A stretch of DNA of 40,782 bases, taken from assembly GCA_902783575.1 (NCBI GenBank), contig CACZRP010000047.1:1-40782 (forward strand). Reading direction: 5' to 3'. The stretch comes from an uncultured Eubacteriales bacterium. GTDB taxonomy: Bacteria > Bacillota > Clostridia > Lachnospirales > Bianqueaceae. The position numbers and the translations under genes are program-made. Below, piece after piece: positions 21,077 through 33,040 of the stretch. The notes below the pieces were generated by a model. The model was not told the origin of the DNA and did not search any database. It was given only the letters and a program-made list of their open reading frames with translations. Within the stretch, counting starts at the first letter, position 1. The number at the start of each line of letters is the position of its first letter.

Positions 21077-22207
21077 ATGAAACAGAATCAGCTGATGATC
21101 TATGTTCATATCCCTTTTTGCGTGCGAAAATGCCGTTACTGCGATTTCCTGTCCTTCCCGGGAAGCCAGGAGACGCAGCAGGCCTATATTCAGGCTCTGC
21201 AGCGGGAAATAAAGGAACGGGCCGGAGAGGGCGCCGGCTGTAAAGTATCATCTGTTTTCTTCGGCGGCGGAACCCCTTCGGTGCTGCCCGGGGAATCCAT
21301 CATCCGGATCATGGAGACGATCCGTGAATGCTATCAGCTTTCTCCCGAGGCGGAAATCACCCTGGAGGCGAATCCGGGAACCCTGAGTCCGGAAAAGACC
21401 AGGATGTGGAAGGAAGCGGGGATCAACCGCATCAGCATGGGCGTTCAGTCCATGGATGACGCACTGCTGGCTGCGCTGGGCCGGATTCACAGGGCAGATA
21501 CCGTAGAGAAATCCGTCTCCCTGATCCGGGAGGCGGGCTTTACCCGTTACTCCTTCGATCTCATGATGGGCCTGCCTGGGCAGAGCCTGGCGCAGTGGAT
21601 GAATACCCTGGAGCGGGTCATGGAATTTGAGCCGGAGCATTTGTCCTGCTATAGCCTGATCGTGGAGGAGGGAACCGAGTTCGGGGACCTTTATGATCAG
21701 GGTCAGCTCATTCTTCCTCCTGAGGAAACGGAACGGACCATGTATCATGAGACCCTTCGTTTCCTGAAAGAACAAGGACTTTTTCAGTACGAGATTTCCA
21801 ATTTTGCTAAGCCCGGAGCCCATTCCAGACACAATGTGGGCTACTGGGAAAGAACGCCTTATCTCGGCTTCGGACTGGGAGCGGCGTCACTGACCACGGG
21901 CAATGTGCGCTTTCATGACCAGACATCCCTTTCCGCCTATCTGGCAGATCCCTCCGTAAGAGAAGATGAGGAGAGGCTATCCAAAGAGGATCAGATGTCT
22001 GAATTTATGTTTCTGGGGCTTCGGAAAACGGAAGGAATCCGCATCGGTGAATTTGCCCGTCAATTTGATCTGAGGCCGGAGGAGGTTTTCGGAGAAGCGA
22101 TCCAAAGGCATCTGAAGGATGGTCTTTTATGTCAGGAAAACGGCCGGCTTTTCCTCTCGGAGAAGGGGCTGGACCTGGCAAATCAGGTTTTCGTGGACTT
22201 TGTGTAA
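21077..22207 (+). CDS. hemW: Radical SAM heme chaperone HemW (HemN-like)
   Basis: A radical SAM protein of the coproporphyrinogen-oxidase-like family; HemW members act as heme chaperones rather than oxidases. The cluster cysteines are Cys15, Cys19 and Cys22 in CVRKCRYC, followed by FGGGTPSVL and the C-terminal HemN domain. The frame also opens at 21002 inside purD, but GAGGAAAAGGGA at 21064-21075 directly precedes ATG 21077, and the protein from there aligns with the family start, giving 376 residues. HemW just upstream of hrcA-grpE-dnaK-dnaJ is a very common Firmicutes order. No terminator is apparent between its stop and the hrcA promoter. Confidence 0.93.
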   Translation: MKQNQLMIYVHIPFCVRKCRYCDFLSFPGSQETQQAYIQALQREIKERAGEGAGCKVSSVFFGGGTPSVLPGESIIRIMETIRECYQLSPEAEITLEANPGTLSPEKTRMWKEAGINRISMGVQSMDDALLAALGRIHRADTVEKSVSLIREAGFTRYSFDLMMGLPGQSLAQWMNTLERVMEFEPEHLSCYSLIVEEGTEFGDLYDQGQLILPPEETERTMYHETLRFLKEQGLFQYEISNFAKPGAHSRHNVGYWERTPYLGFGLGAASLTTGNVRFHDQTSLSAYLADPSVREDEERLSKEDQMSEFMFLGLRKTEGIRIGEFARQFDLRPEEVFGEAIQRHLKDGLLCQENGRLFLSEKGLDLANQVFVDFV

Positions 22208-22253
22208 ACTTTTTGAACAAACCGTAAATTCCATATTTTTTCGGTGAAACCCA

Positions 22254-22282
22254 TTGACAAATGAGGGTGGAGGGTATATATT
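22254..22282 (+). promoter_or_regulatory. Sigma-A promoter of the hrcA-dnaK operon
   Basis: A perfect -35 box TTGACA (22254-22259), a 17-base spacer and -10 box TATATT (22277-22282). The predicted start near 22289 places the CIRCE element immediately downstream, the standard repressor position. Confidence 0.9.
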
Positions 22283-22293
22283 ATACCAAGATG

Positions 22294-22320
22294 TTAGCAC
22301 TCCTCATCATTGAGTGCTAA
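22294..22320 (+). promoter_or_regulatory. CIRCE operator (HrcA binding site)
   Basis: TTAGCACTC (22294-22302), nine bases, GAGTGCTAA (22312-22320): an exact match to the CIRCE consensus with the canonical 9-base spacer. HrcA, the product of the next gene, binds it as a dimer and is released on heat stress, so the operon is autoregulated. Confidence 0.98.
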
Positions 22321-22346
22321 CAAAAACAAATGGCAGGTGATTTCGT

Positions 22347-23412
22347 ATGGATATGAGCGAACGCAAGCTTCAGATCCTGCAGGCCATCATTCTGAATTAT
22401 CTGGAGACGGCCGAACCGGTAGGATCGCGTACCATTTCCCGTCGTTTCCTGATGGATCTGTCTTCGGCCACCATTCGAAACGAGATGTCAGATCTGGAAG
22501 AGATGGGATTGATTGAACAGCCCCATACCTCTGCAGGCCGTATCCCTTCATCCAAGGGCTACCGTCTGTATGTGGACCAGCTGATGAAGCGCGACAGCGT
22601 TGACGATCAGCAGGTGGGCATTCTGATGAACCTTTTAAAGAACAAAACCCTCCAGCTGGACTCCCTTCTTAAAGAGATCGGAGATCTGCTGGCTACCCTG
22701 ACCAAGTATACCACTGTGGTTACCATGCCTCATCTGAAAAAATCAGCGCTGAAGCATCTGCAGCTGATGCCTCTGGACGAACATTCAGCGGTACTGGTGC
22801 TGGTAACCGATGGAAATATCGTCCGGAATCATGTGATCCCGCTGGTGCGCCGACTGGAACCGGAAACCATGTACCACATTTCCGATGTGCTTAACAAAGA
22901 GCTGTCCGGCCTTTCCGTCACCCAGATGGATCTTACCCTCATTCAGAAGATTAAAAGAGAGTGCCAGGTGGACTCGGAAGTCATGGAGAGCCTGCTGAAT
23001 GCCATCAGTGATACGCTTCAGCACGCGGATGACGGAGATGTCTTTACATCCGGCGCCACCAATATACTGAGCTTCCCGGAATTCTCCGATATTGCCAGAG
23101 CCAGGTCTCTGCTGGAGTTTCTGGGGCAGAAGGATCAGATTCTGCATCTGGTAAATATGGAAGACAAATCCACGGGACCGGGACTGAAGATCCGGATCGG
23201 TACCGAGAACCAGATCGAGCAGCTGCATGACTGCAGTATCGTAACAGCCAATTATCGTTATGGGGACAGAACCATAGGCACCATCAGTGTCGTCGGCCCC
23301 ATGCGTATGGATTATAAAAAAGTGGTTTCAGCTCTGGAGGGACTGATGCAGGATTTCCCGAATCTGTTTGCTCCGGGCGCTGATCCGCCGCAGATTACAC
23401 AGGAGGACAATC

Positions 23413-23426
<14 letters not shown>
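22347..23426 (+). CDS. hrcA: Heat-inducible transcription repressor HrcA
   Basis: Represses the operon through the CIRCE site 27 bases before its start; its folding depends on GroEL in studied species. The N-terminal winged helix (about residues 5-75) contains SATIRNEMSDLEEMGLI and the wing region HTSAGRIPSSKGYR. The GAF-like dimerisation domain follows to residue 359. The ATG at 22347 follows an AGGTGA ribosome site; a second in-frame ATG two codons later is less well placed. It overlaps grpE by 14 bases, which suggests coupling. Confidence 0.97.
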
Positions 23427-25975
<2,549 letters not shown>

Positions 25976-25984
25976 TTCATCAGT

Positions 25985-26011
25985 AAAAAAAAGCCCGGGG
26001 CAACCCGGGCT
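25985..26011. terminator. Hairpin between dnaK and dnaJ; terminator-like on the - strand
   Basis: A perfect 8-bp GC-rich stem (25992-25999 with 26004-26011) closed by the GNRA-type loop GCAA. On the + strand it is preceded by eight As and has no U-tract after it, so it should not terminate dnaK transcripts; it may mark an RNA processing or stabilising site. Read on the - strand it is a textbook intrinsic terminator with eight Us. Confidence 0.75.
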
Positions 26012-26042
26012 AAATCTGAATATCACAGAAAAGTAAAAGAAA

Positions 26043-27200
26043 ATGGCAGAAAAAAGAGACTATTATGAAGTACTTGGCGTTGAGAAGACGGCTACGGATC
26101 AGGAACTGAAACGCGCTTACCGTCAGCTGGCCAAGAAATATCATCCGGATGTGAATCCCGGAAACAAGGAAGCCGAGGAAAAGTTCAAGGAGGCTTCTGA
26201 AGCTTACGCTGTGCTTTCCGATAAGGAGAAGAGAGCCAAGTATGACCAGTTTGGTCATGCCGCCTTCGATCAGACCGGCGGTCCCAGCTACAACTACAGC
26301 GATTTCAGCGATATCTTCGGAGATCTTTTCGGCGGTATGGGCGGCTTTGGCGGCTTCAGCGATTTCTTCACCGGCGGCCGCAGACGGGATCCCAACGCTC
26401 CCACCCAGGGTCAGGATGTACAGACCAGACTGAACATATCCTTCAAGGAGGCGGCCTTTGGCTGCAAGAAGCATGTGGATCTCTGGGTCTATGACAACTG
26501 TCCTACCTGCGGAGGATCTGGAGCCAAGCCCGGCACCAAGCCGGAAACCTGTTCCGTATGCCGCGGCAGCGGACGTCAGAGAGTGGAACAGCAGACCATG
26601 TTCGGCACCATGATCAATGAACGGGTATGCTCCAACTGCGGCGGTACCGGTAAATTTATCAAGGATAAGTGCACCGGCTGCAGCGGAACCGGACGCATCA
26701 AGGTGAGGAAAACCTATGAGGTTTCTATTCCTGCCGGCATTGATGAAGGTCAGAGTGTCCGCATGAGCGGCAAGGGAGAGCCTGGCAGCAACGGCGGACC
26801 CAACGGAGATCTTTATATCACTGTGATGGTGCAGCCTGACAGCGTGTTCTCCAGGGAAGGCTATGACATATACTGCAGCGTGCCCGTGAGCTTTGCGCAG
26901 GCGGCGCTGGGTGATGAGCTGACCATTACCACCCTGGACGGCCAGGTCAAATACAACCTGGACGCCGGCACTCAGCCCGGTACCAGATTCCGTCTGAGAG
27001 GAAAGGGCATTCCCTATCTTCGCAATCCCTCCCAGAGGGGCGATCTCTACGTTACCGTCAAGGTGGATGTACCCAAAAAGATGAATGAGGAACAAAAGCA
27101 GAAGCTGAGAGAATTCGCTTACAGCATGGGAGAGAATCCTTCCGGCAGCGGTCCTGCCAAATCTTCCTTTTTCAAGAAGATGAAGGACGCTTTTGATTAA
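26043..27200 (+). CDS. dnaJ: Chaperone protein DnaJ (Hsp40)
   Basis: Co-chaperone that delivers clients to DnaK and stimulates its ATPase. The J domain holds His34-Pro35-Asp36; a Gly/Phe-rich linker covers about 78-116. Four CxxCxGxG zinc repeats can be read: [24 protein letters not shown] and CTGCSGTG (about 157-220). The C-terminal substrate domains end in a short basic tail. 385 residues. The ribosome site is poor: only purine-rich AAAAGAAA precedes the ATG. With the hairpin just upstream, this could keep DnaJ well below DnaK. A terminator follows. Confidence 0.97.
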   Translation: MAEKRDYYEVLGVEKTATDQELKRAYRQLAKKYHPDVNPGNKEAEEKFKEASEAYAVLSDKEKRAKYDQFGHAAFDQTGGPSYNYSDFSDIFGDLFGGMGGFGGFSDFFTGGRRRDPNAPTQGQDVQTRLNISFKEAAFGCKKHVDLWVYDNCPTCGGSGAKPGTKPETCSVCRGSGRQRVEQQTMFGTMINERVCSNCGGTGKFIKDKCTGCSGTGRIKVRKTYEVSIPAGIDEGQSVRMSGKGEPGSNGGPNGDLYITVMVQPDSVFSREGYDIYCSVPVSFAQAALGDELTITTLDGQVKYNLDAGTQPGTRFRLRGKGIPYLRNPSQRGDLYVTVKVDVPKKMNEEQKQKLREFAYSMGENPSGSGPAKSSFFKKMKDAFD

Positions 27201-27206
27201 TGCATG

Positions 27207-27255
27207 AGCGGTAAGGGATAAATCCGTAAAATCCCTTACCGCTTTCTTGCGTTTT
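27207..27255 (+). terminator. Intrinsic terminator after dnaJ
   Basis: A perfect 13-bp stem (27207-27219 with 27231-27243), an 11-base loop, and a broken T-rich run (TTCTTGCGTTTT). It ends the hrcA operon. Confidence 0.75.
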
Positions 27256-27275
27256 ATTCTGGCAGGACTTATAAT
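27247..27275 (+). promoter_or_regulatory. Candidate promoter for the prmA unit
   Basis: A perfect -10 box TATAAT (27270-27275), 17 bases after a weak -35 box TTGCGT (27247-27252) that lies in the T-rich tail of the dnaJ terminator. The predicted start near 27282 gives a short leader before prmA at 27308. Confidence 0.5.
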
Positions 27276-27307
27276 AAGAGATATTTTATGTATTAAAGGA
27301 TCAACCA

Positions 27308-28267
27308 ATGAATTATCATCAGATTACCGTTCACACTGTTACCGAGGCCGTGGAGGCTGTCAGCTACGCTTTTATGGAGCTGGGCGCCGGCGGCGTGGAA
27401 ATATTTGACCCCAAGGATATTCTGGATCAGGAAAAAAGCCCCACCAGCTGGGACTACATCGATGAGGATCTTCTCAAGGATCTTTCACGGGATGAAGTAC
27501 TGATGCGGTGCTATTTCAGCACAGAGGTGATTCCGACTCCTACAGCGCTGGAGGAAAAGCTCCTTCAGATCCGTCAGGCCATGCAGAACATCTCCCAGTA
27601 TCTGCCGGTGGGCAGCTGCCTCATCGAAACGGCCATGACCGCCGAGGAGGACTGGATGAATGCCTGGAAGGCTTATTACAAGCCCTTCCGCCTGGGCCAT
27701 CATATCCATATTGTTCCTTCCTGGATTGAAGTGGAACCGGATCCGGAGGATATTATGATTCATATCGATCCCGGTATGGCCTTTGGCACGGGAACCCATG
27801 AAACCACCTCCATGTGCATGGCTATGCTGGAGGAGCAGGTGAAGCCCGGCGATACGGTGCTGGATATCGGCTGCGGCAGCGGCATTCTGGGCATCGTGGC
27901 AGCCAAGGTGGGCGCGGGCAGGGTTATCTGTTCTGACCTTGATCCCAACGCTGTCAAGGTGGCCAGGGAAAATGTGGCGAAAAACGGTGTTTCCGATGTG
28001 ACGGAGGTTTATCAGGGAGACCTGACGGAGATTCCCGCCTTTGAGGGACTGAAGGCGGACCTCATTGTGGCGAATATCATCGCCGATGTGATTATTTTCC
28101 TGGCGCCGAAGGCAAAGGGCCTGCTGAAGAAGGGCGGCTGCTTTATTACTTCGGGTATTATTCAGGAACGGAAGCAGGATGTGCTGGATGCGCTGAAGGA
28201 TGCCGGCTACGAGATCCTTGAGGTCCAGGACAAGGGCAGCTGGGCTGCTATCAGGAGCAGAATCTGA
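27308..28267 (+). CDS. prmA: Ribosomal protein L11 methyltransferase
   Basis: An SAM-dependent enzyme that trimethylates lysines and the N-terminus of ribosomal protein L11. The N-terminal L11-binding domain (about 1-115) is followed by a Rossmann methyltransferase domain with motif I DIGCGSGILGIVAAK near 185-199, SDLDPNAVK near 209-217, and the catalytic-region motif VANIIADV near 257-264. 319 residues. An AAAGGAT ribosome site precedes the ATG. prmA directly after dnaJ, and followed by rsmE, is a standard Firmicutes arrangement. Confidence 0.96.
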   Translation: MNYHQITVHTVTEAVEAVSYAFMELGAGGVEIFDPKDILDQEKSPTSWDYIDEDLLKDLSRDEVLMRCYFSTEVIPTPTALEEKLLQIRQAMQNISQYLPVGSCLIETAMTAEEDWMNAWKAYYKPFRLGHHIHIVPSWIEVEPDPEDIMIHIDPGMAFGTGTHETTSMCMAMLEEQVKPGDTVLDIGCGSGILGIVAAKVGAGRVICSDLDPNAVKVARENVAKNGVSDVTEVYQGDLTEIPAFEGLKADLIVANIIADVIIFLAPKAKGLLKKGGCFITSGIIQERKQDVLDALKDAGYEILEVQDKGSWAAIRSRI

Positions 28268-28300
28268 GCAGGCATTCAATAAGTTTCGGAGGAGACCCCT

Positions 28301-29050
28301 ATGCCTAAGTTTTTTGTTACCAGGGAAGACATCCAGGGTAATTACATTATCATGCACAAGGATGTCCATCATATTCTTCATGTGCTCCGCAAATCCAAAG
28401 GCGATACGCTGGAGGTCTGCGACGGGAAAAACACCGATTACGTCTGCGAGATTCTGGAAATCTCCCGGGGCGAGGATCAGATCATCTGTAAGGTTCTGTC
28501 CAAGGTGACCTCCAAAAGCGAGGCGGATGTGAAGGTCTGCCTGTATCAGGGATTGCCCAAGGCGGATAAAATGGAGCTGATTCTTCAAAAAGGCACTGAA
28601 ATCGGGGCCTATGAGTTTATTCCCTTCGAATCAGAACGGACGGTGGTGCACCTGGACAGCAAAAAATCAAACGCGAAACTGGAGCGATGGAATAAGATTG
28701 CTGAAAGCGCTGCCAAGCAGAGCGGACGGGGCAATATCCCCCGGGTCAGGAATGTTCTGGATTTCAAGGGCGCTGTGGCCGATGCGGCCAAAAACTGCGA
28801 CCTGGTGCTGGTGTGCTATGAAGACGAACACAAAACCAGTCTGAAAACGCAGCTGAGACAGGTGGAGAAAAGACCGGAGAAGGTGGCTGTTTTCATCGGA
28901 CCGGAGGGCGGTTTTTCACCCGCGGAGGTAAAGCAGATCCTGGAAGGCGGCGGACATGCCGTTACCCTGGGCCCGAGAATTCTCAGAACTGAAACCGCCG
29001 GAATGATTGCCACGGCGCTGATCTTGTACGAATACGACCAGATGAATTAA
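28301..29050 (+). CDS. rsmE: 16S rRNA (uracil-1498-N3)-methyltransferase
   Basis: Methylates U1498 of 16S rRNA in the assembled small subunit. It belongs to the SPOUT class, with an N-terminal PUA-like domain (about 1-75) and the trefoil-knot SAM-binding region shown by GPEGGFSPAEV (about 198-208) and LGPRILRTETA (about 224-234). 249 residues. GGAGGAG at about 28289-28295 fixes the start. The next gene begins eight bases after its stop. Confidence 0.96.
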   Translation: MPKFFVTREDIQGNYIIMHKDVHHILHVLRKSKGDTLEVCDGKNTDYVCEILEISRGEDQIICKVLSKVTSKSEADVKVCLYQGLPKADKMELILQKGTEIGAYEFIPFESERTVVHLDSKKSNAKLERWNKIAESAAKQSGRGNIPRVRNVLDFKGAVADAAKNCDLVLVCYEDEHKTSLKTQLRQVEKRPEKVAVFIGPEGGFSPAEVKQILEGGGHAVTLGPRILRTETAGMIATALILYEYDQMN

Positions 29051-29058
29051 GGATTTAT

Positions 29059-30225
29059 ATGACAGAAGAACATTACCTGGACAACGCGGCCACCACCAGG
29101 GTGCTGCCGGAGGCTGTCCGTCTGATTGATCAGATACTCAGTGAGGATTACGGAAATCCCTCATCCCTCCACAGAAAGGGGCATGAGGCGGAAAAGTATA
29201 TCCGCCATGCCAGAACGCAGATCGCAGATGTATTAAAATGCGATCCCAAGTCCGTTTATTTCACTTCCTGCGCCACCGAAAGCTCCAATACGGTGATCCG
29301 CGGCGTGAGCCAGCGACGGATTCACCAGGGCAAGCATATTCTGACAACCCAGGGAGAGCATTCCGCCACGGCCGAATGTCTGAAAATGCTGTTCTCCCAG
29401 GGCTTTGAGATTGAAACTCTGGCCTGTGATGCTTCCGGGAAGGTGCTCCTGGAGGACCTTCGGCAGAAAATCAGGCCGGATACGATTCTCGTAACGGCGC
29501 TGCAAGTCAACAATGAGACCGGCTGTATTCAGCCCGTGGAGGAGATGGCCAAAATCATCCGAAGCCAGAACAGCCAGTGTCTTTTTCATGTGGACGCGAC
29601 CCAGAGCTTTGCCAAGTATCCGCTGTTTCCCGAGCGCTGGGGTGTGAATTTTATCAGTGCCAGCGCCCACAAGATCAACGGCCCCAAGGGCATCGGCCTT
29701 TTGTATATCCGCCGGGGCCTGACGCTGCCCAGCCTGATTGTGGGAGGCGGGCAGGAGTCCCATTTCCGTTCAGGCACGGAAAATGTTCCCTATATCGCAG
29801 CCTTCGGTCTGGCGGCGGAAATGATGTGGAAGGAAAGAGAAGAGATTCTTTCCAAGATGCAGAGCCTGAAGACGGAGCTTTACCAGAGCCTGACCTCAGC
29901 GCTGGATGGAATTCATCTGAACGGACCTTCTCTGGAGGAAGGCGCCGCCCATATACTCAATCTGCGGATTGAGGGCGTCCGTTCGGAGGTGCTGCTGCAT
30001 TCGCTGGAGGATTACGGAGTCTATATTAGCTCCGGTTCCGCCTGTTCCTCCAACAATCCCAGTGAGAAAAGTCCTTCGCTGCATGCTTTGGGCCTGACGC
30101 CGGCCCAGATGGATGAGTCTGTCAGAATCAGCTTTGGCAGATACAGCACCCGGGAGGATGTGGAGGCTTTTGTCAAAGCCATGAAGCTGACGGTGCCCAT
30201 GCTCCGGAGATTCAGAAGAAAATAA
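29059..30225 (+). CDS. Cysteine desulfurase (NifS/IscS-like, class V aminotransferase)
   Basis: A PLP enzyme that takes sulfur from cysteine as a protein-bound persulfide. The N-terminal signature LDNAATTRV is present; the PLP lysine is Lys205 in SAHKINGPKG, and the sulfur-carrying cysteine is Cys329 in SSGSACSSNN. 388 residues. The start follows a short AAGGAT site that overlaps the rsmE stop. Only 20 bases separate it from thiI, so it most likely supplies persulfide to ThiI for 4-thiouridine in tRNA. No iscU or sufU scaffold lies nearby, which argues against a dedicated iron-sulfur cluster role at this locus. Confidence 0.93.
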   Translation: MTEEHYLDNAATTRVLPEAVRLIDQILSEDYGNPSSLHRKGHEAEKYIRHARTQIADVLKCDPKSVYFTSCATESSNTVIRGVSQRRIHQGKHILTTQGEHSATAECLKMLFSQGFEIETLACDASGKVLLEDLRQKIRPDTILVTALQVNNETGCIQPVEEMAKIIRSQNSQCLFHVDATQSFAKYPLFPERWGVNFISASAHKINGPKGIGLLYIRRGLTLPSLIVGGGQESHFRSGTENVPYIAAFGLAAEMMWKEREEILSKMQSLKTELYQSLTSALDGIHLNGPSLEEGAAHILNLRIEGVRSEVLLHSLEDYGVYISSGSACSSNNPSEKSPSLHALGLTPAQMDESVRISFGRYSTREDVEAFVKAMKLTVPMLRRFRRK

Positions 30226-30245
30226 AAACGACAGGATACAGATAA

Positions 30246-31481
30246 ATGAAAAAAGGCATTCTGATCAAATATGGTGAAATTGTACTGAAGGGCATTAACC
30301 GCGCCCAGTTTGAAAATGTCCTGATCAAGGACATTCATATTGCCCTCAGGGGCATGGACGAATCCGCCATCCGCAAGGAGCAGGGAAGGCTCTATATCAG
30401 CCTTCCGGAGAGTGTTACCGGGGAAAGAGAAGCCGATGAATGGATCCAGGAGGCCTGCCGCCGCCTGCAGTATGTGTTCGGCATTCTGAGAATCTGCCCC
30501 GTGGATGTGCTGGAGGAAGATGCGATTGAGATCATCGGCCGGAAGATGGCTGAATATGTAAAGCGCGAATTTGACCAGGGACATACCTTCAAGGTCATCT
30601 GCAAGCGGGCCAACAAGCATTATCCCATGAACAGCATGGAGGTGGCCGCGGAAGTGGGCGCCATGGTGCTGGATGAGGTGGAGGGCTGGACTGTCAATGT
30701 CCACGAGCCGGAGGTGTTGCTTTATGTGGAGCTCCGCAATCAGGTCTATATTTACGGCAAGGAGATTGCCGGCCCTGGCGGTCTTCCCGTAGGCACCGGC
30801 GGCAAATCGACCCTGCTGCTGTCCGGAGGCATCGATTCACCCGTGGCGGGCTGGATGATGGCCCGGCGCGGCATCCGCCTGTCTGCCGTCTATTTCCATG
30901 CCCATCCCTATACCTCGGAGCGGGCCAAGGAAAAGGTGCTGGATCTGGCAAGAATTGTCAGCCGCTATTCCGGTCCCATTCCCGTCTATGTGATTCCCTT
31001 TACTGAGATTCAGCTGGCCATCTATGAGAGATGCCACCATGAAAAGCTGACCATTATCATGCGCCGCATGATGATGCTGATTGCTGAAAAAATCGCCGCC
31101 AAGGAGGGCTCCGATTCCCTGATCACCGGTGAGAATGTGGGTCAGGTGGCCAGTCAGACCCTGGCCTCCATGTTCTGCACCAACGCGGTGTGCACGCTGC
31201 CTGTCTATCGTCCGGTGATTGCCTTCGATAAACAGGAAATTGTGGAAATTGCCAGGAAGATCGATACCTTTGAAACCTCGATTCTTCCCTATGAGGACTG
31301 CTGCACTATCTTTGTGGCCAAGCATCCCACCACCCAGCCCAAACTGGCGGATATCGTGGAGGCCGAGAAGCCTCTGCTGGTGGATATGGATGAAATGATT
31401 GACCGGGCGGTCAATGACGCCGAGCTTTATCTCTGCCATCCCGACAGCTATAAAAAGGTGAATAATTCAGCCGAAGCATAA
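30246..31481 (+). CDS. thiI: tRNA 4-thiouridine synthase ThiI
   Basis: Activates U8 of tRNA with ATP and inserts sulfur; in some species also serves thiamine thiazole synthesis. Parts in order: ferredoxin-like domain, THUMP domain (about 60-165), and a PP-loop ATPase with SGGIDS at 193-198. The C-terminal rhodanese domain of enterobacterial ThiI is absent (411 residues), as is usual in Firmicutes, so sulfur transfer must rely on a cysteine in the core and on the desulfurase encoded just upstream. A weak ACAGGATA site precedes the ATG. Confidence 0.96.
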   Translation: MKKGILIKYGEIVLKGINRAQFENVLIKDIHIALRGMDESAIRKEQGRLYISLPESVTGEREADEWIQEACRRLQYVFGILRICPVDVLEEDAIEIIGRKMAEYVKREFDQGHTFKVICKRANKHYPMNSMEVAAEVGAMVLDEVEGWTVNVHEPEVLLYVELRNQVYIYGKEIAGPGGLPVGTGGKSTLLLSGGIDSPVAGWMMARRGIRLSAVYFHAHPYTSERAKEKVLDLARIVSRYSGPIPVYVIPFTEIQLAIYERCHHEKLTIIMRRMMMLIAEKIAAKEGSDSLITGENVGQVASQTLASMFCTNAVCTLPVYRPVIAFDKQEIVEIARKIDTFETSILPYEDCCTIFVAKHPTTQPKLADIVEAEKPLLVDMDEMIDRAVNDAELYLCHPDSYKKVNNSAEA

Positions 31482-31503
31482 AAAGAAAGGCGATGTCTGT
31501 ACC

Positions 31504-33030
31504 ATGAGCATGACTCACGAAGAAAGAAAGAAGCTTCGTAAACGCAGACAGATGAAGACCAATGCAGTATTTCTGGGGATCATTCTCCTGCTGGTTGGTC
31601 TGACCGTCTACCTGTTCATTCTTTTTCCATCGACGCACTTCAATCAGGGCGTTATCATCAACGGTCTGGATGTCTCCAGAATGAGTCTGTCCAAAGCAGC
31701 CAGACTGCTGGAACAGAAAAGCCTGCCTGAGCTGAAGCTGACTGTCCTTGGAAGAGAGGGAGAGACCCTGCAGGTTGACGGTGAAGATGTGGACTTTGGC
31801 TATGCCGGCCGTTCCATGAAGGAGGCGCTGAAGACCATCCGAAAGGATCAGGGATTCTGGTCCTCCCTCGGCAGCGATGAGAGCAGGGAGCTGGAGATAC
31901 AGCCTTCCATTAATACAAATAAACTGAAGAGACTGCTGAAGGGATCCGCCATCGCGAAAGCCGATCCGGTGGAGCCCAAAGACGCCTATATTTCCAGAGG
32001 CGAGGACAATGGCTTTGTCATTGTTCCCGAGGTCAAGGGCAATGAGCTTGTTTCGGATGACTGGATGGCATACGTGGAAGAAACGGTACTGGAGAAGCTG
32101 GATAGCCGGCAGACAGAGATTACGGTTACCATACCCGATGATTTTTATGTGAATACCGCGCTTCCCGCTGATGATGAGAATCTGCTGGAGACCCTCAACC
32201 GGCTGAATGAAGTGGCTTACCATTCTCTTTCCGTGGATATGACAGGAGTGACCGAGAAAATCTATCTCAAGGATGTGGCTGTCATCGGCCTGGACGGCAG
32301 GTACACCATCTCCGAGGATCTTCTGAGACAGCGGGTGCATCAGCTGGCTCTGGACTATGACACCATGGGCTGTGACAGAACCATTGTTCTGCCGGATCAC
32401 CGGAAGATCACCATGAAGGGGTCCTATGAAGTGGATACCTACGGCTTTGATCTGAATGAGGATCAGACCTACGAGATTTTGCTGAATGCCCTGAATGAAA
32501 ACAAGAAAAAAGTAAAAGCCAAATACTATACCATTGGTCAGACCAGAACCGACGACGGAAGTCTGGATATCGGCGGAGATTATATCTTTGTGGATATCGA
32601 CCGGCAGAAGCTCTACGCCGTGCTGGACGGCAAGCTGCTGCTGAGCTCTGATCTGGTTTCCGGCCTGGAATCCGATCCGGACCGGAGAACGCCCTATGGC
32701 ATCTATGGCATCTGGAAGATGGATACCGCCTGTTCTCTGGTGGGCACGGAGGCCAACGGCACCGCCTGGGACAGCTATGTCAACTACTGGATGGCGACGG
32801 ATTTTCACGGCAACGGCCTGCATGATGCCGTATGGAGAGAACAGTTCGGAAAAGACATCTACAAGACGGACGGGTCCCACGGCTGTGTGAATCTGCCCTA
32901 TGAAACCGCGCAGCTTCTGTATTACAACTATAACGAAGGATCACCTGTGCTGATTTACCGTTCTTCCCAGGAAGAAAGTGGCTCTGCCAGCGGCTCCGGC
33001 GCTTCCTCCGGCAATGCCAGCGGCAGCTGA
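31504..33030 (+). CDS. Membrane-anchored L,D-transpeptidase (YkuD domain) with peptidoglycan-binding-like region
   Basis: Cross-links or modifies peptidoglycan outside the cell through a cysteine enzyme. The first 18 residues are basic, then one transmembrane helix spans about 19-41 and the rest is outside. The middle (about 45-360) resembles the YoaR/PG-binding-4 type region found in front of YkuD domains in clostridia. The YkuD domain (about 362-490) ends in the catalytic SHGCVNL with Cys461. The last 17 residues are only Ser, Gly, Ala and Asn. 508 residues. The ribosome site AAAGG (31486-31490) is 13 bases from ATG 31504, an unusually long distance; no better in-frame start exists. Confidence 0.93.
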   Translation: MSMTHEERKKLRKRRQMKTNAVFLGIILLLVGLTVYLFILFPSTHFNQGVIINGLDVSRMSLSKAARLLEQKSLPELKLTVLGREGETLQVDGEDVDFGYAGRSMKEALKTIRKDQGFWSSLGSDESRELEIQPSINTNKLKRLLKGSAIAKADPVEPKDAYISRGEDNGFVIVPEVKGNELVSDDWMAYVEETVLEKLDSRQTEITVTIPDDFYVNTALPADDENLLETLNRLNEVAYHSLSVDMTGVTEKIYLKDVAVIGLDGRYTISEDLLRQRVHQLALDYDTMGCDRTIVLPDHRKITMKGSYEVDTYGFDLNEDQTYEILLNALNENKKKVKAKYYTIGQTRTDDGSLDIGGDYIFVDIDRQKLYAVLDGKLLLSSDLVSGLESDPDRRTPYGIYGIWKMDTACSLVGTEANGTAWDSYVNYWMATDFHGNGLHDAVWREQFGKDIYKTDGSHGCVNLPYETAQLLYYNYNEGSPVLIYRSSQEESGSASGSGASSGNASGS

Positions 33031-33040
33031 GGAGTCTTTC

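Noticed and set aside
31493..31507. Five-codon mini-frame (MSVP, stop) whose TGA overlaps the transpeptidase ATG
   Set aside because: AAAGG is only two bases from its ATG, too close for initiation; likely chance.
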